A stretch of DNA of 21,795 nucleotides from MWBF01 sp964614645. GTDB taxonomy: Bacteria; Chloroflexota; Anaerolineae; CG2-30-64-16. Positions within the stretch are counted from its first letter, which is position 1. Every line of letters starts with the position of its first letter. The stretch spans positions 1 through 21,795 of the forward strand of contig CAZTMA010000091.1 of the NCBI GenBank assembly GCA_964614645.1. Direction: 5' to 3'. Made by a program: the position numbers and the translations under genes. This document shows, one piece after another, positions 1 to 8,073 of the stretch. The notes below the pieces were generated by a model. The model did not search any database. It worked only from the letters and a program-made list of their open reading frames with translations, and had not been told where the DNA came from.

Positions 1-291
1 GGAGGAACTGGCCCGCCAGCCCAAGCCGCCTGGTCCCGCCACCGCCTGACCACCACACGATGGCCTCTCCATCGCTCCGGCCGCCCGCAGTGTCAGCGGC
101 GCGGTCCCCTGGCCGCGTCCGACAGCCGCCCATTCCGCCTGCCCCTGGCCCCCCAGCCACGCCTCAGACATCCCAGCCGCCGCTGCTGCACCCCCGAGCT
201 CCTGCGCAGGCTCCAATTGGCGCCAATCCCTCGATTATGTTTTGTGCCGTTCCGCGCCGACCCATCCCCACTGATTATGTTTTGTCCTACC
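1..291. mobile_element. Non-coding C-rich segment, possible transposon end
   Basis: No convincing gene is seen here. The + strand is strongly C-rich and its translations are proline-rich low complexity. A short open frame at 2-49 ends in TGA and could be the last 15 codons of a gene that begins outside the window. Near the right side are a 12-bp perfect palindrome (ATTGGCGCCAAT, 216-227) and two 13-bp direct repeats (GATTATGTTTTGT). Directly after them, GH31 homology starts abruptly in mid-gene. A gene tail, a short non-coding stretch and multiple short terminal repeats resemble the end of an IS21-type insertion sequence. That reading is inference only: no transposase domain or element boundary can be seen. 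A rearrangement or assembly join would look similar. Confidence 0.25.
233..285 (+). repeat. Two 13-bp direct repeats GATTATGTTTTGT
   Basis: Identical copies lie at 233-245 and 273-285, 40 bp start to start, just before GH31 homology begins at about 292. They are AT-rich against a C-rich background. They could be terminal repeats of a mobile element. Confidence 0.7.
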
Positions 292-1257
292 CTCTACCTG
301 TACAACAAGACCGTATTCGAGCTGCTCGAAGTGGAGCGCGGGGTGGGCGAGGCGGCAGTCTTTGCGCGCTCGGCCACGACCGGTGGCCAGCAGTTCCCGG
401 TGCACTGGGGCGGCGACAGCACCGCGACCTTCGAGTCGATGGCCGAGAGCCTGCGCGGGGGCCTGTCGCTCGGACTGTCGGGGTTCGGCTTCTGGAGCCA
501 TGACATCGGGGGGTTCGAACAGACCGCGTCCGCAGATGTGTACAAGCGCTGGTGTGCGTTCGGCCTTCTCTCCTCGCACAGCCGGCTGCACGGCAGCAGC
601 TCGTACCGCGTGCCGTGGCTGTACGATGAGGAAGCGGTCGATGTGCTGCGGCATTTCACGAAGCTCAAGTGCCGGCTGATGCCCTACCTGTTCGGCCAGG
701 CCATCCGAGCACACACGACCGGCACGCCCATGCTGCGCGCGATGGTGCTGGAATTTCCGGATGATCCCGCGTGCGATACGCTCGACCGCCAGTACATGCT
801 CGGCGATGGGCTGCTTGTGGCCCCGGTCTTCACCGCAGACGGCGCGGTCAGCTACTACCTGCCGCCGGGCCGCTGGACGCACTTCCTGACCGGCGCAGTG
901 GTGGAGGGCGGCCACTGGCAGCGCGAGACGCACGACTACCTCAGCCTGCCGCTGATGGTCCGGCCCAACACGGTCATCCCGGTCGGCGCAGCTGACGCGC
1001 GGCCCGACTATGATTATGCGGATGGCGTGACGTTCCACGTGTTCGCCCTGGACGACGGCGCGACGGCCGCCGCGACCGTGCCCGATGCACAGGGGCAGGA
1101 GGTGCTGCGCGTCGAGGTGACGCGCACGGGCGACACGGTGACGGCGCGCACCACGAGTGCGCAGAAGCCGTGGCGCCTGTTGCTGCGCGGGCTGCCCGGC
1201 GGGGATGTGTCGAGCGGGATGACGACCGGTGCGGAGGTGAGGGTGCACGTAGGGTAG
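292..1257 (+). pseudogene. GH31 alpha-xylosidase (YicI-like), 5'-truncated
   Basis: About 320 residues match the C-terminal half of YicI-type GH31 alpha-xylosidases, which release alpha-linked xylose from xyloglucan oligosaccharides and isoprimeverose. Visible landmarks are YNKTVFELLE at the start, FPVHWGGD (the Asp is the family's acid/base), MAESLRGGLSLGLSGFGFWSHD, KRWCAFGLLSSHSRLHG, MPYLF, DRQYMLGDGLLVAPVF and the C-terminal beta domain. Family members are about 770 residues. The N-terminal beta domain and the first half of the barrel, including the nucleophile motif (KTDFGE in YicI), are absent. The ATG at 217 adds about 25 residues unlike the family, so it is not a believable native start. 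The reading frame from the junction to the TAG is intact, which points to a recent break or an assembly join. The product should be inactive. Confidence 0.85.
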
Positions 1258-1260
1258 GGT

Positions 1261-1366
1261 GTGCGCGCGGCCGTCAACGAATTACTCAACGAATAAGCGA
1301 ATTGTCGTCGGGTCCGACGATTCGTTTATTCGGGCGTCATTCGCGTATTCGTGGATGGCCGCGCAC
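1261..1366. repeat. CGAAT-iterated palindromic element, copy 1
   Basis: This imperfect inverted repeat fills the GH31-mug gap. Outer arms GTGCGCGCGGCC and GGCCGCGCAC enclose CGAAT units spaced roughly every 10-13 bases, mirrored as ATTCG on the right. The centre is a hairpin with TCGTCGG (1305-1311) against CCGACGA (1314-1320). It shares GGCCGTCAACGAAT with the element at 10316-10401. RNA from it could fold into a long stem, so termination, attenuation or a non-autonomous mobile repeat are all possible. Confidence 0.8.
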
Positions 1367-1396
1367 CTGCCCAACATATCCTAAAAGGAAACGGAA

Positions 1397-1888
1397 ATGC
1401 TTGAGGATATCGTGAAGCCAGGCTTGATGCTCATCGTCTGTGGCACTGCGGTCGGCACTCGATCAAGCCAACGTAAGCACTACTACGCAGGTCCGGGGAA
1501 CAAGTTCTGGCGCGTGCTTGCAGATGTCGGCCTTACACCACGTCAACTGGCCCCGATTGAAGCCCCGTTTCTGCTTGATTTCGGCATCGGCCTTACCGAT
1601 CTGGTCAAGGGTCAGTCCGGCTCCGACACCTCGATCCGCTTTGACGGGTCGGATGCCGCACGCCTGCAGGACAAGATCGCTAAACTGAAACCCCGATATC
1701 TATGCTTCAACGGCAAGCGCGCCGCACAGGAGTTCTTCGGCACCAGAGCAATCGTCTATGGGCTCCAGGCCGAGCGTATTGGTGTGACCGAGTTATTCGT
1801 AGCACCATCGACGAGCGCCGCTGCCAACCGCTTTTGGGAGCTCTCGTGGTGGCATGATTTGGCAGAACGGGTGAAGGAAACCGCATAA
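1397..1888 (+). CDS. mug: Mismatch-specific uracil-DNA glycosylase, MUG type
   Basis: The 163-residue protein belongs to the MUG/TDG branch of the uracil-DNA glycosylase superfamily, which removes U (and some damaged pyrimidines) from mismatches as the first step of base excision repair. Visible motifs are VCGTAVGTRSS followed by YYAGPGNKFW (motif 1 region), GLTPRQL, LLDFGIGLTDL, and APSTSAAANRFW (motif 2 region). Where E. coli Mug has GINPG with catalytic Asn18, this protein has GTAVG, so the Asn is replaced. GTA-type motif 1 and PSTS-type motif 2 resemble Deinococcus radiodurans MUG, reported to use a different acidic residue. The length is normal for the family. AAGGA lies about 8 bases before the ATG. 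The gene stands alone between two palindromic repeats. Confidence 0.85.
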   Translation: MLEDIVKPGLMLIVCGTAVGTRSSQRKHYYAGPGNKFWRVLADVGLTPRQLAPIEAPFLLDFGIGLTDLVKGQSGSDTSIRFDGSDAARLQDKIAKLKPRYLCFNGKRAAQEFFGTRAIVYGLQAERIGVTELFVAPSTSAAANRFWELSWWHDLAERVKETA

Positions 1889-1924
1889 CAGCACCATCCA
1901 CGGATGGCATTTCGCTCGCTCCGC

Positions 1925-2004
1925 ACGGGCACGCATCAACGAATCTCCGTGCCCGGCCACGATTCGTTCAATTCGTTGAAGTATTCGCTGACGGCCGCGC
2001 GCAC
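1925..2004. repeat. CGAAT-iterated palindromic element, copy 2 (inverted relative to copy 1)
   Basis: TCAACGAAT (1936-1944) pairs with ATTCGTTGA (1971-1979), and CGGGCACG (1926-1933) pairs with CGTGCCCG (1949-1956). The right end GACGGCCGCGCGCAC (1990-2004) is the exact reverse complement of the left end of copy 1 (1261-1275). The element lies between the convergent 3' ends of mug and murF-alr, where a bidirectional terminator would be expected. Confidence 0.75.
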
Positions 2005-2009
2005 AACCC

Positions 2010-4637
2010 TCAACCATGCCCTTCCCGCGGCACGCGCGCCAGGATCGCGGAGACCACCTCGTAGTTGATCGTGCCGAGGCGGCGGGCGACGTCCTCCGCG
2101 GTGATCGCGGCGTCTCCCTGCCGGCCGATCAGCACCACCTCATCGCCCTGGCGCACGCGGTCGATGTGCGTGACGTCGATCATCGTCTGGTCCATCGACA
2201 CCCGGCCCACGATCGGCGCGGCCTGGCCGTGCACCAGCACCTCCCCCCAGTGCTGCGGCGCGCGGCGGAACCCGTCCGCATATCCCACCGGAATCACCGC
2301 AATGCGTTCCTGGCCCGCAGTGCAGTACGTCGCGCCGTAGCCGACGTAACTGCCCGGCGGCAGCGTCTTGACCTGCGCAATCTGTGTCTTCCAGGCCAGC
2401 GCGGGCCGGAAGCCGTCCGGGCAGCGCACGCCGGGCGACGGGTCGAGCCCGTACACGGCAATCCCTGCCCGGACGATCGTGTGTGCGTCCAATGGCGCAC
2501 CGGCCGCTTGGCGCGCGGCGACCGCGTTGCGCAGCCGGTCGCTTTGCGCGGCCAGCAGCCCCGCGCTGTTTGCAGCATGAACGAGCGGAATGCCCATGCC
2601 CGCGGCAGCCAGGCTGTCCAGCAGGGCATGGAATGCCGCCAGCTGCTTGGCCGTATACTCGACTTCGAACTCCGTATCACCGTCCGCCACCGACAGGTGC
2701 GTGAAGATGCCTTCGACCGCGACGCCGGGCAGCGCGGACAGCGCGCGCACGAACTCCAACGCCGCGTCGGGGAACACGCCGAGCCGGGCCATGCCCGTGT
2801 CCACCTTGACGTGCACGCGCGCCGGCCGTTCGAGCGCCAGGCTAGCGCGGCTCAACGCGGCCGCCACATCCAGATCGAACACCGTCGCGGTCAGGTTGTG
2901 GCGCAGCAGGTCGCGCGCCTGCCACGCGGGCGTGTAGCCGAGCACCAGGATGGGCGCGTCGATCCCCGCGCGTCGCAGTGCGACGCCTTCGCTGAACGTC
3001 GCGACACCGAGCCAGGTGGCGCCGTTGTGCAGCGCGGTGTGCGCGACCTGGATGGCGCCGTGGCCGTACGCGTCCGCCTTGAGCGAAATCAGCAGTTCCG
3101 CCGCGCCCGCGAGAGCCTTCAACTGCCGGACATTGCCCGCAATCGCGCCCAGGTCGATCTCCAGCCAGGTCGGCCGCTGCGACGAAACGGTGACGACCGC
3201 CTGCCAGCCCGCGTCCTGGCGGACGAGATGCGCGGGCGCGTCGGTCGGCTCGGCCAGCAGCAGCGCGACGACCTGCTCCATGCGCGCGGCCAGCGAGCCC
3301 TTGACCAGCACCACATCGCCCGGCCCCACCCGCTCGCGCACGGCGCGTACGGCATCCTCGGCGGTATAGGTAATGAGCGCCTGCTCGGGCGGCAGGCCCG
3401 CGGCGCGTGCGGCCTCCGCGATGTGCCGGCCGCGCTCCCCGCGGGTGACGAGCAGGTCGACGCACGTCGCGGCCTTGCGCCCCACCTGCTCATGCCCCAC
3501 GGCCTCGAAATCGCCCAGCTCGAGCATGTCGCCCAGGACCGCGATCTTGCGCCGGCCATCGACCGCGGCCAGCGTATCCAGCGCGGCCTCCGCAGCCGCG
3601 GGGCTGGAGCTGTAGGAGTCGTCCAGCAGCAGGCTCCCCGCCACGCCCGCGAGCGGATACAGCCGGCCCGGCACGCGCGGCAGCGTGCTCAGCCGTGCCA
3701 CCGCGACATCGAGAGCGATCCCACGGTGCAGCGCGACCGCGAGCGCGGCCAGCGCGGCGTAGACCTGGTGACGGCCCAGGAGCGGGATGTGCAACTTGCG
3801 CCGGCCGGCCGGGGTGTACACCACGAAATCCAGGCCCTCACGCGATACGACCAACTCCCGCGCGCAGATGTCGGCGCGGCCGCCGCAGGTCTCCGTGCCG
3901 AAGGTCACGACCGGCGCGGCGGACAGCGCGGCCATCGCGGCCACGCGCGGGTCATCGGCATTCAGCACGGCCAGCCCATCCGCGGGCAGCGCGGCCACCA
4001 GCGCCGACTTCTCGCGGGCGATGGCCTCCAACGTGCCGAACGTCGCGAGGTGCGCCGGCTCGACCGTGGTCACCACGCCGGTGCAGGGCGGCGCAATCTC
4101 GCACAGCCGCGCGATCTCACCGAAATGGTCCGCGGCCATCTCGAGGACCGCAATGCGCTGCTCCGGCTGCAGCTCACCGAGGGCCAGCGGCAGCCCATAC
4201 AGCCCGTTGTAGTTGGCGCGGTTGCGGAAGATGGCCGCGCCCGCGTCGCCGTCGAGCACGTGTGCGATGGCTTCCTTGGCCGTCGTCTTGCCGACGCTGC
4301 CGGTGATGCCGATGACTTCGACCTGCTGCCGCGCCAGCGCAAAGCGCGCCCACGCCTGGACTGCGGCCCGCGTGTCGGGCACGACGCCCACTGCGACGGT
4401 CTGCGGTGGGAGGTCAACGGGCCGTTCACACAAGACGCCGGTCACGCCCTGCGCGTGTGCGTGGCGGATGTAATCGTGCCCATCCGCGCGCTCGGTCTTG
4501 ACCGCGACGAAAAGCTGGCCCGGCTGTGCGAGGCGCGAGTCCCAGCAGAAGGACGTGAAGGCGGCTGCGAGGCCGCTGAGGTGCAGTGCGCCGCCGGTTG
4601 CAGCGAGCAAGTCAGTCAGTTGGATCATGGGCCTCAT
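2010..4637 (-). CDS. murF-alr: MurF-alanine racemase bifunctional fusion
   Basis: One 875-residue protein combines two cell-wall enzymes. Residues about 1-465 are a MurF-type Mur ligase that adds D-Ala-D-Ala to UDP-MurNAc-tripeptide. It shows the P-loop GSVGKTT (113-119), FRNRANYNG (137-145), EMAADHFGEI, NADDPR, a DDSYSSSP motif (339-346) and GDMLELG. Residues about 487-875 are a PLP-dependent alanine racemase making D-Ala, with the PLP lysine in SLKADAYGHG (Lys520), the catalytic tyrosine in VGYGATY (Tyr767) and GYADGFRR. Similar fusions are known in Bacteroidetes and some other phyla. The fusion couples D-Ala supply and use. No Shine-Dalgarno precedes the first ATG (4637). An ATG three codons inside (4628) lies 7 bases after a -10-like TAAAAT, so a leaderless start there is possible. 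Confidence 0.92.
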   Translation of the reverse strand: MRPMIQLTDLLAATGGALHLSGLAAAFTSFCWDSRLAQPGQLFVAVKTERADGHDYIRHAHAQGVTGVLCERPVDLPPQTVAVGVVPDTRAAVQAWARFALARQQVEVIGITGSVGKTTAKEAIAHVLDGDAGAAIFRNRANYNGLYGLPLALGELQPEQRIAVLEMAADHFGEIARLCEIAPPCTGVVTTVEPAHLATFGTLEAIAREKSALVAALPADGLAVLNADDPRVAAMAALSAAPVVTFGTETCGGRADICARELVVSREGLDFVVYTPAGRRKLHIPLLGRHQVYAALAALAVALHRGIALDVAVARLSTLPRVPGRLYPLAGVAGSLLLDDSYSSSPAAAEAALDTLAAVDGRRKIAVLGDMLELGDFEAVGHEQVGRKAATCVDLLVTRGERGRHIAEAARAAGLPPEQALITYTAEDAVRAVRERVGPGDVVLVKGSLAARMEQVVALLLAEPTDAPAHLVRQDAGWQAVVTVSSQRPTWLEIDLGAIAGNVRQLKALAGAAELLISLKADAYGHGAIQVAHTALHNGATWLGVATFSEGVALRRAGIDAPILVLGYTPAWQARDLLRHNLTATVFDLDVAAALSRASLALERPARVHVKVDTGMARLGVFPDAALEFVRALSALPGVAVEGIFTHLSVADGDTEFEVEYTAKQLAAFHALLDSLAAAGMGIPLVHAANSAGLLAAQSDRLRNAVAARQAAGAPLDAHTIVRAGIAVYGLDPSPGVRCPDGFRPALAWKTQIAQVKTLPPGSYVGYGATYCTAGQERIAVIPVGYADGFRRAPQHWGEVLVHGQAAPIVGRVSMDQTMIDVTHIDRVRQGDEVVLIGRQGDAAITAEDVARRLGTINYEVVSAILARVPREGHG

Positions 4638-4659
4638 TTTAGCACATCACCCCGGCATC

Positions 4660-4688
4660 TTGTCATTGCCTTGCGCTTGTGCTATATT
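4660..4688 (+). promoter_or_regulatory. Sigma70-like promoter of the lone binding-protein gene
   Basis: TTGTCA (4660-4665), a 17-base spacer and TATATT (4683-4688) lie upstream of the ATG at 4724. This predicts a leader of about 30 bases that contains a GGGGGAGG Shine-Dalgarno. Confidence 0.6.
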
Positions 4689-4723
4689 CGTCAACTGCAT
4701 GATGGGACAGGGGGAGGCAGGGT

Positions 4724-5788
4724 ATGTATCGAAGACTCAGATTCGTCTTGGGGTGGTTGGTATTGGTGGCTCTAGTCGCGGGCGGTGCAGCAGGTTGCAC
4801 CCCGCCGGCGGCAACGGAACGCTCGTTGAATGTCCTCTGCTCTCCGGCGGAGGAGTGGTGCCAGGGCATGGCCCAGGAGTTTGAGGCGGAGACCGGCATC
4901 GAGGTCAGCTATGTCCGGATGTCCAGCGGTGAAGCGCTTGCACGCATCCGGCTGGAGAAGGACGATCCGCAGTTCGATATCTGGTGGGGCGGGCCGCTGG
5001 ACGGCTACATCGCCGCCAAACAGGAAGGGCTGCTGGAATCCTATGTCTCACCCAACGTCGCCAATCTGCTCGACGAAGCCAAGTATCACGATCCCGACAA
5101 CACCTGGGCGGGCATCTATGTCGGCAGCCTCGGTTTCTGCACGAGCCAGGCCTGGCTGGCCGATCACCCCGGCGTGGCAGCGCCAACCTCCTGGAGCGAC
5201 CTGCTCAGGCCTGAGTTCCACCGCGAGGTGGTGATGGCCCACCCCTACACCTCCGGCACGGCTTACACCGCGCTGGCAACCGTCCTGCAGCTGAGGGGTG
5301 AGACCGACGGCTGGGCTTACATGGCAGAGCTGCATGGGCAGGTGCGGGAGTACACACGCAGCGGCGCGCTGCCCGTCGATTTGGTTGCAGACGGCAAAGG
5401 CGCGGTGGCCATTGCGTTTTCGCACGACATCGTCCGGCTCATGGAAACGCACGATGCCGCAAGCGGAAACGACGATGCACTGATCCTCACCTTCCCGGCC
5501 GAGGGCGCGGGTTACGAAATTGGCGGCATGGCCATCCTCAAGGGCGCCCGTCACCTGACGGAAGCGCAGCGCTGGTATGACTGGGCGCTGACCGCGGAGG
5601 CCCAGGCGCTTGGCCCGCGCTACGGCGCGTTCCAGGCCCCCACTGTAACGGGCGTCGAGCTGACCCACCCCGGCCTGCTCAACGTGCGGCTGCTTGACTA
5701 TGACTTCGAATGGGCCGGCAGCCACAAGAAGGAATTCGTCGAACGGTTCACCGCCGAGATCTCCGCAACAACGAATCTGAAAGAGTGA
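4724..5788 (+). CDS. ABC transporter substrate-binding lipoprotein, family 1 / iron-type
   Basis: The 354-residue protein starts with a signal peptide and a lipobox ending at Cys25 (GAAGC), so it should be tethered to the outer face of the membrane. The mature part resembles FbpA/PotD-like periplasmic binding proteins: LNVLCSPAEEWCQGMAQEFEAETGIEV (the NVLCS strand plus helix), PQFDIWWGGPLDGYIAAKQEGLL, WAGIYVGSLGFC, SWSDLLRPEFHREVVMAHP and GYEIGGMAILKGA. Such proteins bind ferric iron, polyamines, phosphonates or other small solutes; the ligand cannot be read from sequence. GGGGGAGG precedes the ATG. No permease or ATPase of a matching importer is adjacent: the next gene is a LacI regulator and the following ATPases are of peptide type. 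It may serve a transporter encoded elsewhere or act as a sensor component. Confidence 0.8.
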   Translation: MYRRLRFVLGWLVLVALVAGGAAGCTPPAATERSLNVLCSPAEEWCQGMAQEFEAETGIEVSYVRMSSGEALARIRLEKDDPQFDIWWGGPLDGYIAAKQEGLLESYVSPNVANLLDEAKYHDPDNTWAGIYVGSLGFCTSQAWLADHPGVAAPTSWSDLLRPEFHREVVMAHPYTSGTAYTALATVLQLRGETDGWAYMAELHGQVREYTRSGALPVDLVADGKGAVAIAFSHDIVRLMETHDAASGNDDALILTFPAEGAGYEIGGMAILKGARHLTEAQRWYDWALTAEAQALGPRYGAFQAPTVTGVELTHPGLLNVRLLDYDFEWAGSHKKEFVERFTAEISATTNLKE

Positions 5789-5841
5789 CGGCGGGGAGGG
5801 CCTGCCAGCCAAACACACAGCATCCGTTGCATTTTGCACTA

Positions 5842-5870
5842 TTGACAGCCATCCCCGACTGTGCTACAGT
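5842..5870 (+). promoter_or_regulatory. Strong promoter of lacI and the transporter operon, with overlapping palindrome
   Basis: TTGACA (5842-5847), a 17-base spacer and TACAGT (5865-5870) form a near-consensus promoter. The inverted repeat ACTGT-GCT-ACAGT (5858-5870) covers the -10 box. TTGACAG recurs at 5872 and 5881. These are candidate operator sequences for the LacI protein encoded next; operator identity is inference. Confidence 0.6.
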
Positions 5871-5948
5871 ATTGACAGCGTTGACAGGGAGTAGCCGCGA
5901 CGTCTGTGACCTTCCTCTCCCGGCTACTCTCATTCCAAAGCGAACGGT

Positions 5949-5962
5949 GTTATTTCCATAAC
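5949..5962. promoter_or_regulatory. Possible operator palindrome in the lacI leader
   Basis: GTTAT-TTCC-ATAAC is a 5-bp inverted repeat about 30 bases before the lacI start. It lacks the central CG typical of LacI-family operators, so the call is weak. Confidence 0.25.
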
Positions 5963-5992
5963 CGGCAATTCCAGGCTCACAGGAGTGTCCCT

Positions 5993-6985
5993 GTGCCAGT
6001 TACGATGCGCGATGTGGCGCTGCAGGCCGGTGTCTCCATCAAGACCGTCTCCCGGGTGGTCAACCACCAGGCCGAGATCTCCGATGTCACCCGGCAGCGT
6101 GTCCTCGCTGTCATTGATGCCCTGGGCTATCGACCCAATTTCCTTGCGCGTGCGCTTGTCACCCAGCGCACGCAGATTGTCGGCCTGGTGGTCGTCACCC
6201 TGGACAATCCCTATTTCACGGACATCGCGCGCGGTGTGCAGGCTGCCGGCCGCGAACACGCGTACCAGACATTTCTCGCGACCAGCGACGAAGACCCGCA
6301 TGAGGAACAGCACATCCTGGAGTCGCTGGTCGCTTACGGCGTCGATGGCCTCATTGTCTACGCCACCTCGTACAGCGACGGGTACTTGGCGGAGTTCGCG
6401 GAGCGCTTCCGCCCGCTGGTGCTCATCCACGGGCTGGTCGAGCATCCCAACATCAGCCATGTCCGTCCCGACTTCGAGGGCGGCGCGCGGCTGGCCGTCG
6501 ATTATCTGGTCGGCCGCGGCCACCGGGCCATCGGTATGCTGGCCAACATGGAATCGCCGCCCGCGCGGCGCTGGCGCGAGCGGGGCTATCTGTCCAGCCT
6601 GCGTGCGCACGATCTGGTTGTGCAGCCGGACCGGATCGAGCGCGACCTGGCGAAGATCGACGGAGGCTACGGCGCGACCCGGCGCCTGCTGGCCCGGCAT
6701 GGCGAACTGACCGCCATCTTCGCCTACAACGACATGATGGCGATCGGCGCGCTGAAAGCGTGCCGCGAGCTGGGTCATCGGGTGCCCCAGGACTGCGCGA
6801 TCGTCGGGTTCGACGATACCGACCTGGCGACCATCGTGGTCCCTAACCTGACAACCATACGCGTGGACAAGCGCGAATTGGGCCGGCAGGCCTTCCTGCG
6901 CCTGCTGGAGCACCTGCACCACCCGGATGCAGTGTATCCGCCGCTCGTTTTGCCGCCGGAGCTTGTGATCAGGGAATCGGCATGA
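5993..6985 (+). CDS. LacI-family transcriptional regulator
   Basis: A LacI/GalR repressor of 330 residues. The N-terminal helix-turn-helix reads TMRDVALQAGVSIKTVSRVVN, followed by the hinge region LGYRPNFLARAL. The sugar-binding core shows VGLVVVTLDNPYFTDI, GVDGLIVYA, DFEGGARLAVDYL, GRGHRAIGML, AIFAYNDMMAIGAL and VGFDDTDLA. The GTG at 5993 is chosen as start because AGGAG (5980-5984) lies 8 bases before it and the protein then begins 3 residues before the HTH. An upstream ATG at 5906 would add 29 residues unlike the family. The stop codon overlaps the oppD start (ATGA), so the regulator is the first gene of the importer operon and probably autoregulates it in response to a sugar. The effector is unknown. 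Confidence 0.92.
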   Translation: MPVTMRDVALQAGVSIKTVSRVVNHQAEISDVTRQRVLAVIDALGYRPNFLARALVTQRTQIVGLVVVTLDNPYFTDIARGVQAAGREHAYQTFLATSDEDPHEEQHILESLVAYGVDGLIVYATSYSDGYLAEFAERFRPLVLIHGLVEHPNISHVRPDFEGGARLAVDYLVGRGHRAIGMLANMESPPARRWRERGYLSSLRAHDLVVQPDRIERDLAKIDGGYGATRRLLARHGELTAIFAYNDMMAIGALKACRELGHRVPQDCAIVGFDDTDLATIVVPNLTTIRVDKRELGRQAFLRLLEHLHHPDAVYPPLVLPPELVIRESA

Positions 6986-8001
6986 GTGAGAACAGCATGA
7001 ACGCACAAATCCCAGAAACCGCCATCCTCGAAGTCAACAATCTCAAGACCTACTTCTTCCTCGAACGCGCGACCGTGCGCGCAGTGGACGGCGTCAGCTT
7101 CGTCCTGCCGCGCAAGAGCACGCTCGGCCTCGTGGGAGAGAGCGGCTGCGGCAAGAGCATCACGGCCATGTCCATCATGCGGCTCTATGCGGAGCCGCCG
7201 GGCAAGATCGTAGATGGCCAAATCTTCCTGCGACTGGAGGAAGGGCAGGCCGTCGACATTACCACACTGGACCCAAAGGGCCAGGAGATGCGCCACATCC
7301 GCGGCGGCGAAATCGCGATGGTGTTCCAGGAACCGATGACATCGCTCAACCCGCTGTACACCATCGGCCGGCAGATTGCGGAATCGGTCGAAATCCACCA
7401 GAAGGTCGGCCGCAAGGAAGCCATGGAGCGCGCGCTGGAGATGCTGCACAAGGTCCAGATCAGCGCGCCCGAGCAGCGGCTCAACGAGTTTCCCCACCAG
7501 ATGAGCGGCGGCATGCGCCAGCGCGTCATGATTGCCCTGGCACTCTCCTGCAACCCGGCCATCCTCATTGCCGACGAGCCCACCACCGCGCTGGATGTGA
7601 CCATCCAGGCGCAGATCCTCGACCTGATGCGCCAACTGCAGGCCGACTTCGATTCGTCCATCCTGCTCATCACGCACAACCTGGGGGTCGTCTCGCAGTT
7701 GGCCGACCATGTGGCCGTCATGTACCTCGGCAAGATCGTGGAGTATGCCGCGGTAGGCGAGCTGTTCCACCATCCGCTCCACCCGTACACGGTGGGCCTG
7801 CTGAACTCCGTGCCCGTGTTCGGCAAGAAGAGCGGGCAGGTGTTGGTGCCCATCAAGGGGATGGTGCCGCCCGCAACCCTGCAGGTCACGGGGTGTGCCT
7901 TTGCCCCGCGCTGTCCCCATGCGATGCCGATATGTTGGGAACAGCAGCCGCCCCTGCGTGAAATCGCGCCGGGGCACACGGCTGCCTGTCATCTGTATTA
8001 G
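6982..8001 (+). CDS. oppD: Oligopeptide/oligosaccharide ABC importer ATPase, OppD/DppD type
   Basis: One of the two ATPases of a family 5 type importer. In 339 residues it shows Walker A GESGCGKS (52-59), the Q-loop VFQEPMTSLNP, signature MSGGMRQR (174-181), Walker B ILIADEP (194-200), D-loop TTALDV and the H-loop ITHNL. The C-terminal oligopeptide-transporter domain ends with CAFAPRCPHAMPIC and a later Cys, the pattern that binds an iron-sulfur cluster in a studied DppD. The ATG overlaps the lacI stop, implying translational coupling; an internal ATG at 7000 is a possible alternative. Its partner ATPase, oppF, sits 6.6 kb downstream on the far side of the cytochrome gene, an unusual separation. 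OppD is a label of family, not proof of peptide transport. Confidence 0.92.
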   Translation: MSENSMNAQIPETAILEVNNLKTYFFLERATVRAVDGVSFVLPRKSTLGLVGESGCGKSITAMSIMRLYAEPPGKIVDGQIFLRLEEGQAVDITTLDPKGQEMRHIRGGEIAMVFQEPMTSLNPLYTIGRQIAESVEIHQKVGRKEAMERALEMLHKVQISAPEQRLNEFPHQMSGGMRQRVMIALALSCNPAILIADEPTTALDVTIQAQILDLMRQLQADFDSSILLITHNLGVVSQLADHVAVMYLGKIVEYAAVGELFHHPLHPYTVGLLNSVPVFGKKSGQVLVPIKGMVPPATLQVTGCAFAPRCPHAMPICWEQQPPLREIAPGHTAACHLY

Positions 8002-8073
8002 AGGAGGTGCCATCCGTCAGTCTAGAACTGTCTTCGAAACCCGGTCCGTTTTCTCATAGAGGAGGAATACACA

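Noticed and set aside
60..503. Proline-rich 147-codon frame at the left edge
   Set aside because: It runs out of frame into the GH31 fragment and reflects C-rich composition.
2016..4775. 919-codon open frame antisense to murF-alr
   Set aside because: It mirrors a well-supported gene; the translation is Arg/His/Gln-rich without domains, as expected for high-GC antisense frames.
5906..5992. Upstream ATG giving LacI 29 extra residues
   Set aside because: The extension overlaps the leader region, has no ribosome site and is unlike LacI N-termini; GTG 5993 has AGGAG at ideal spacing.
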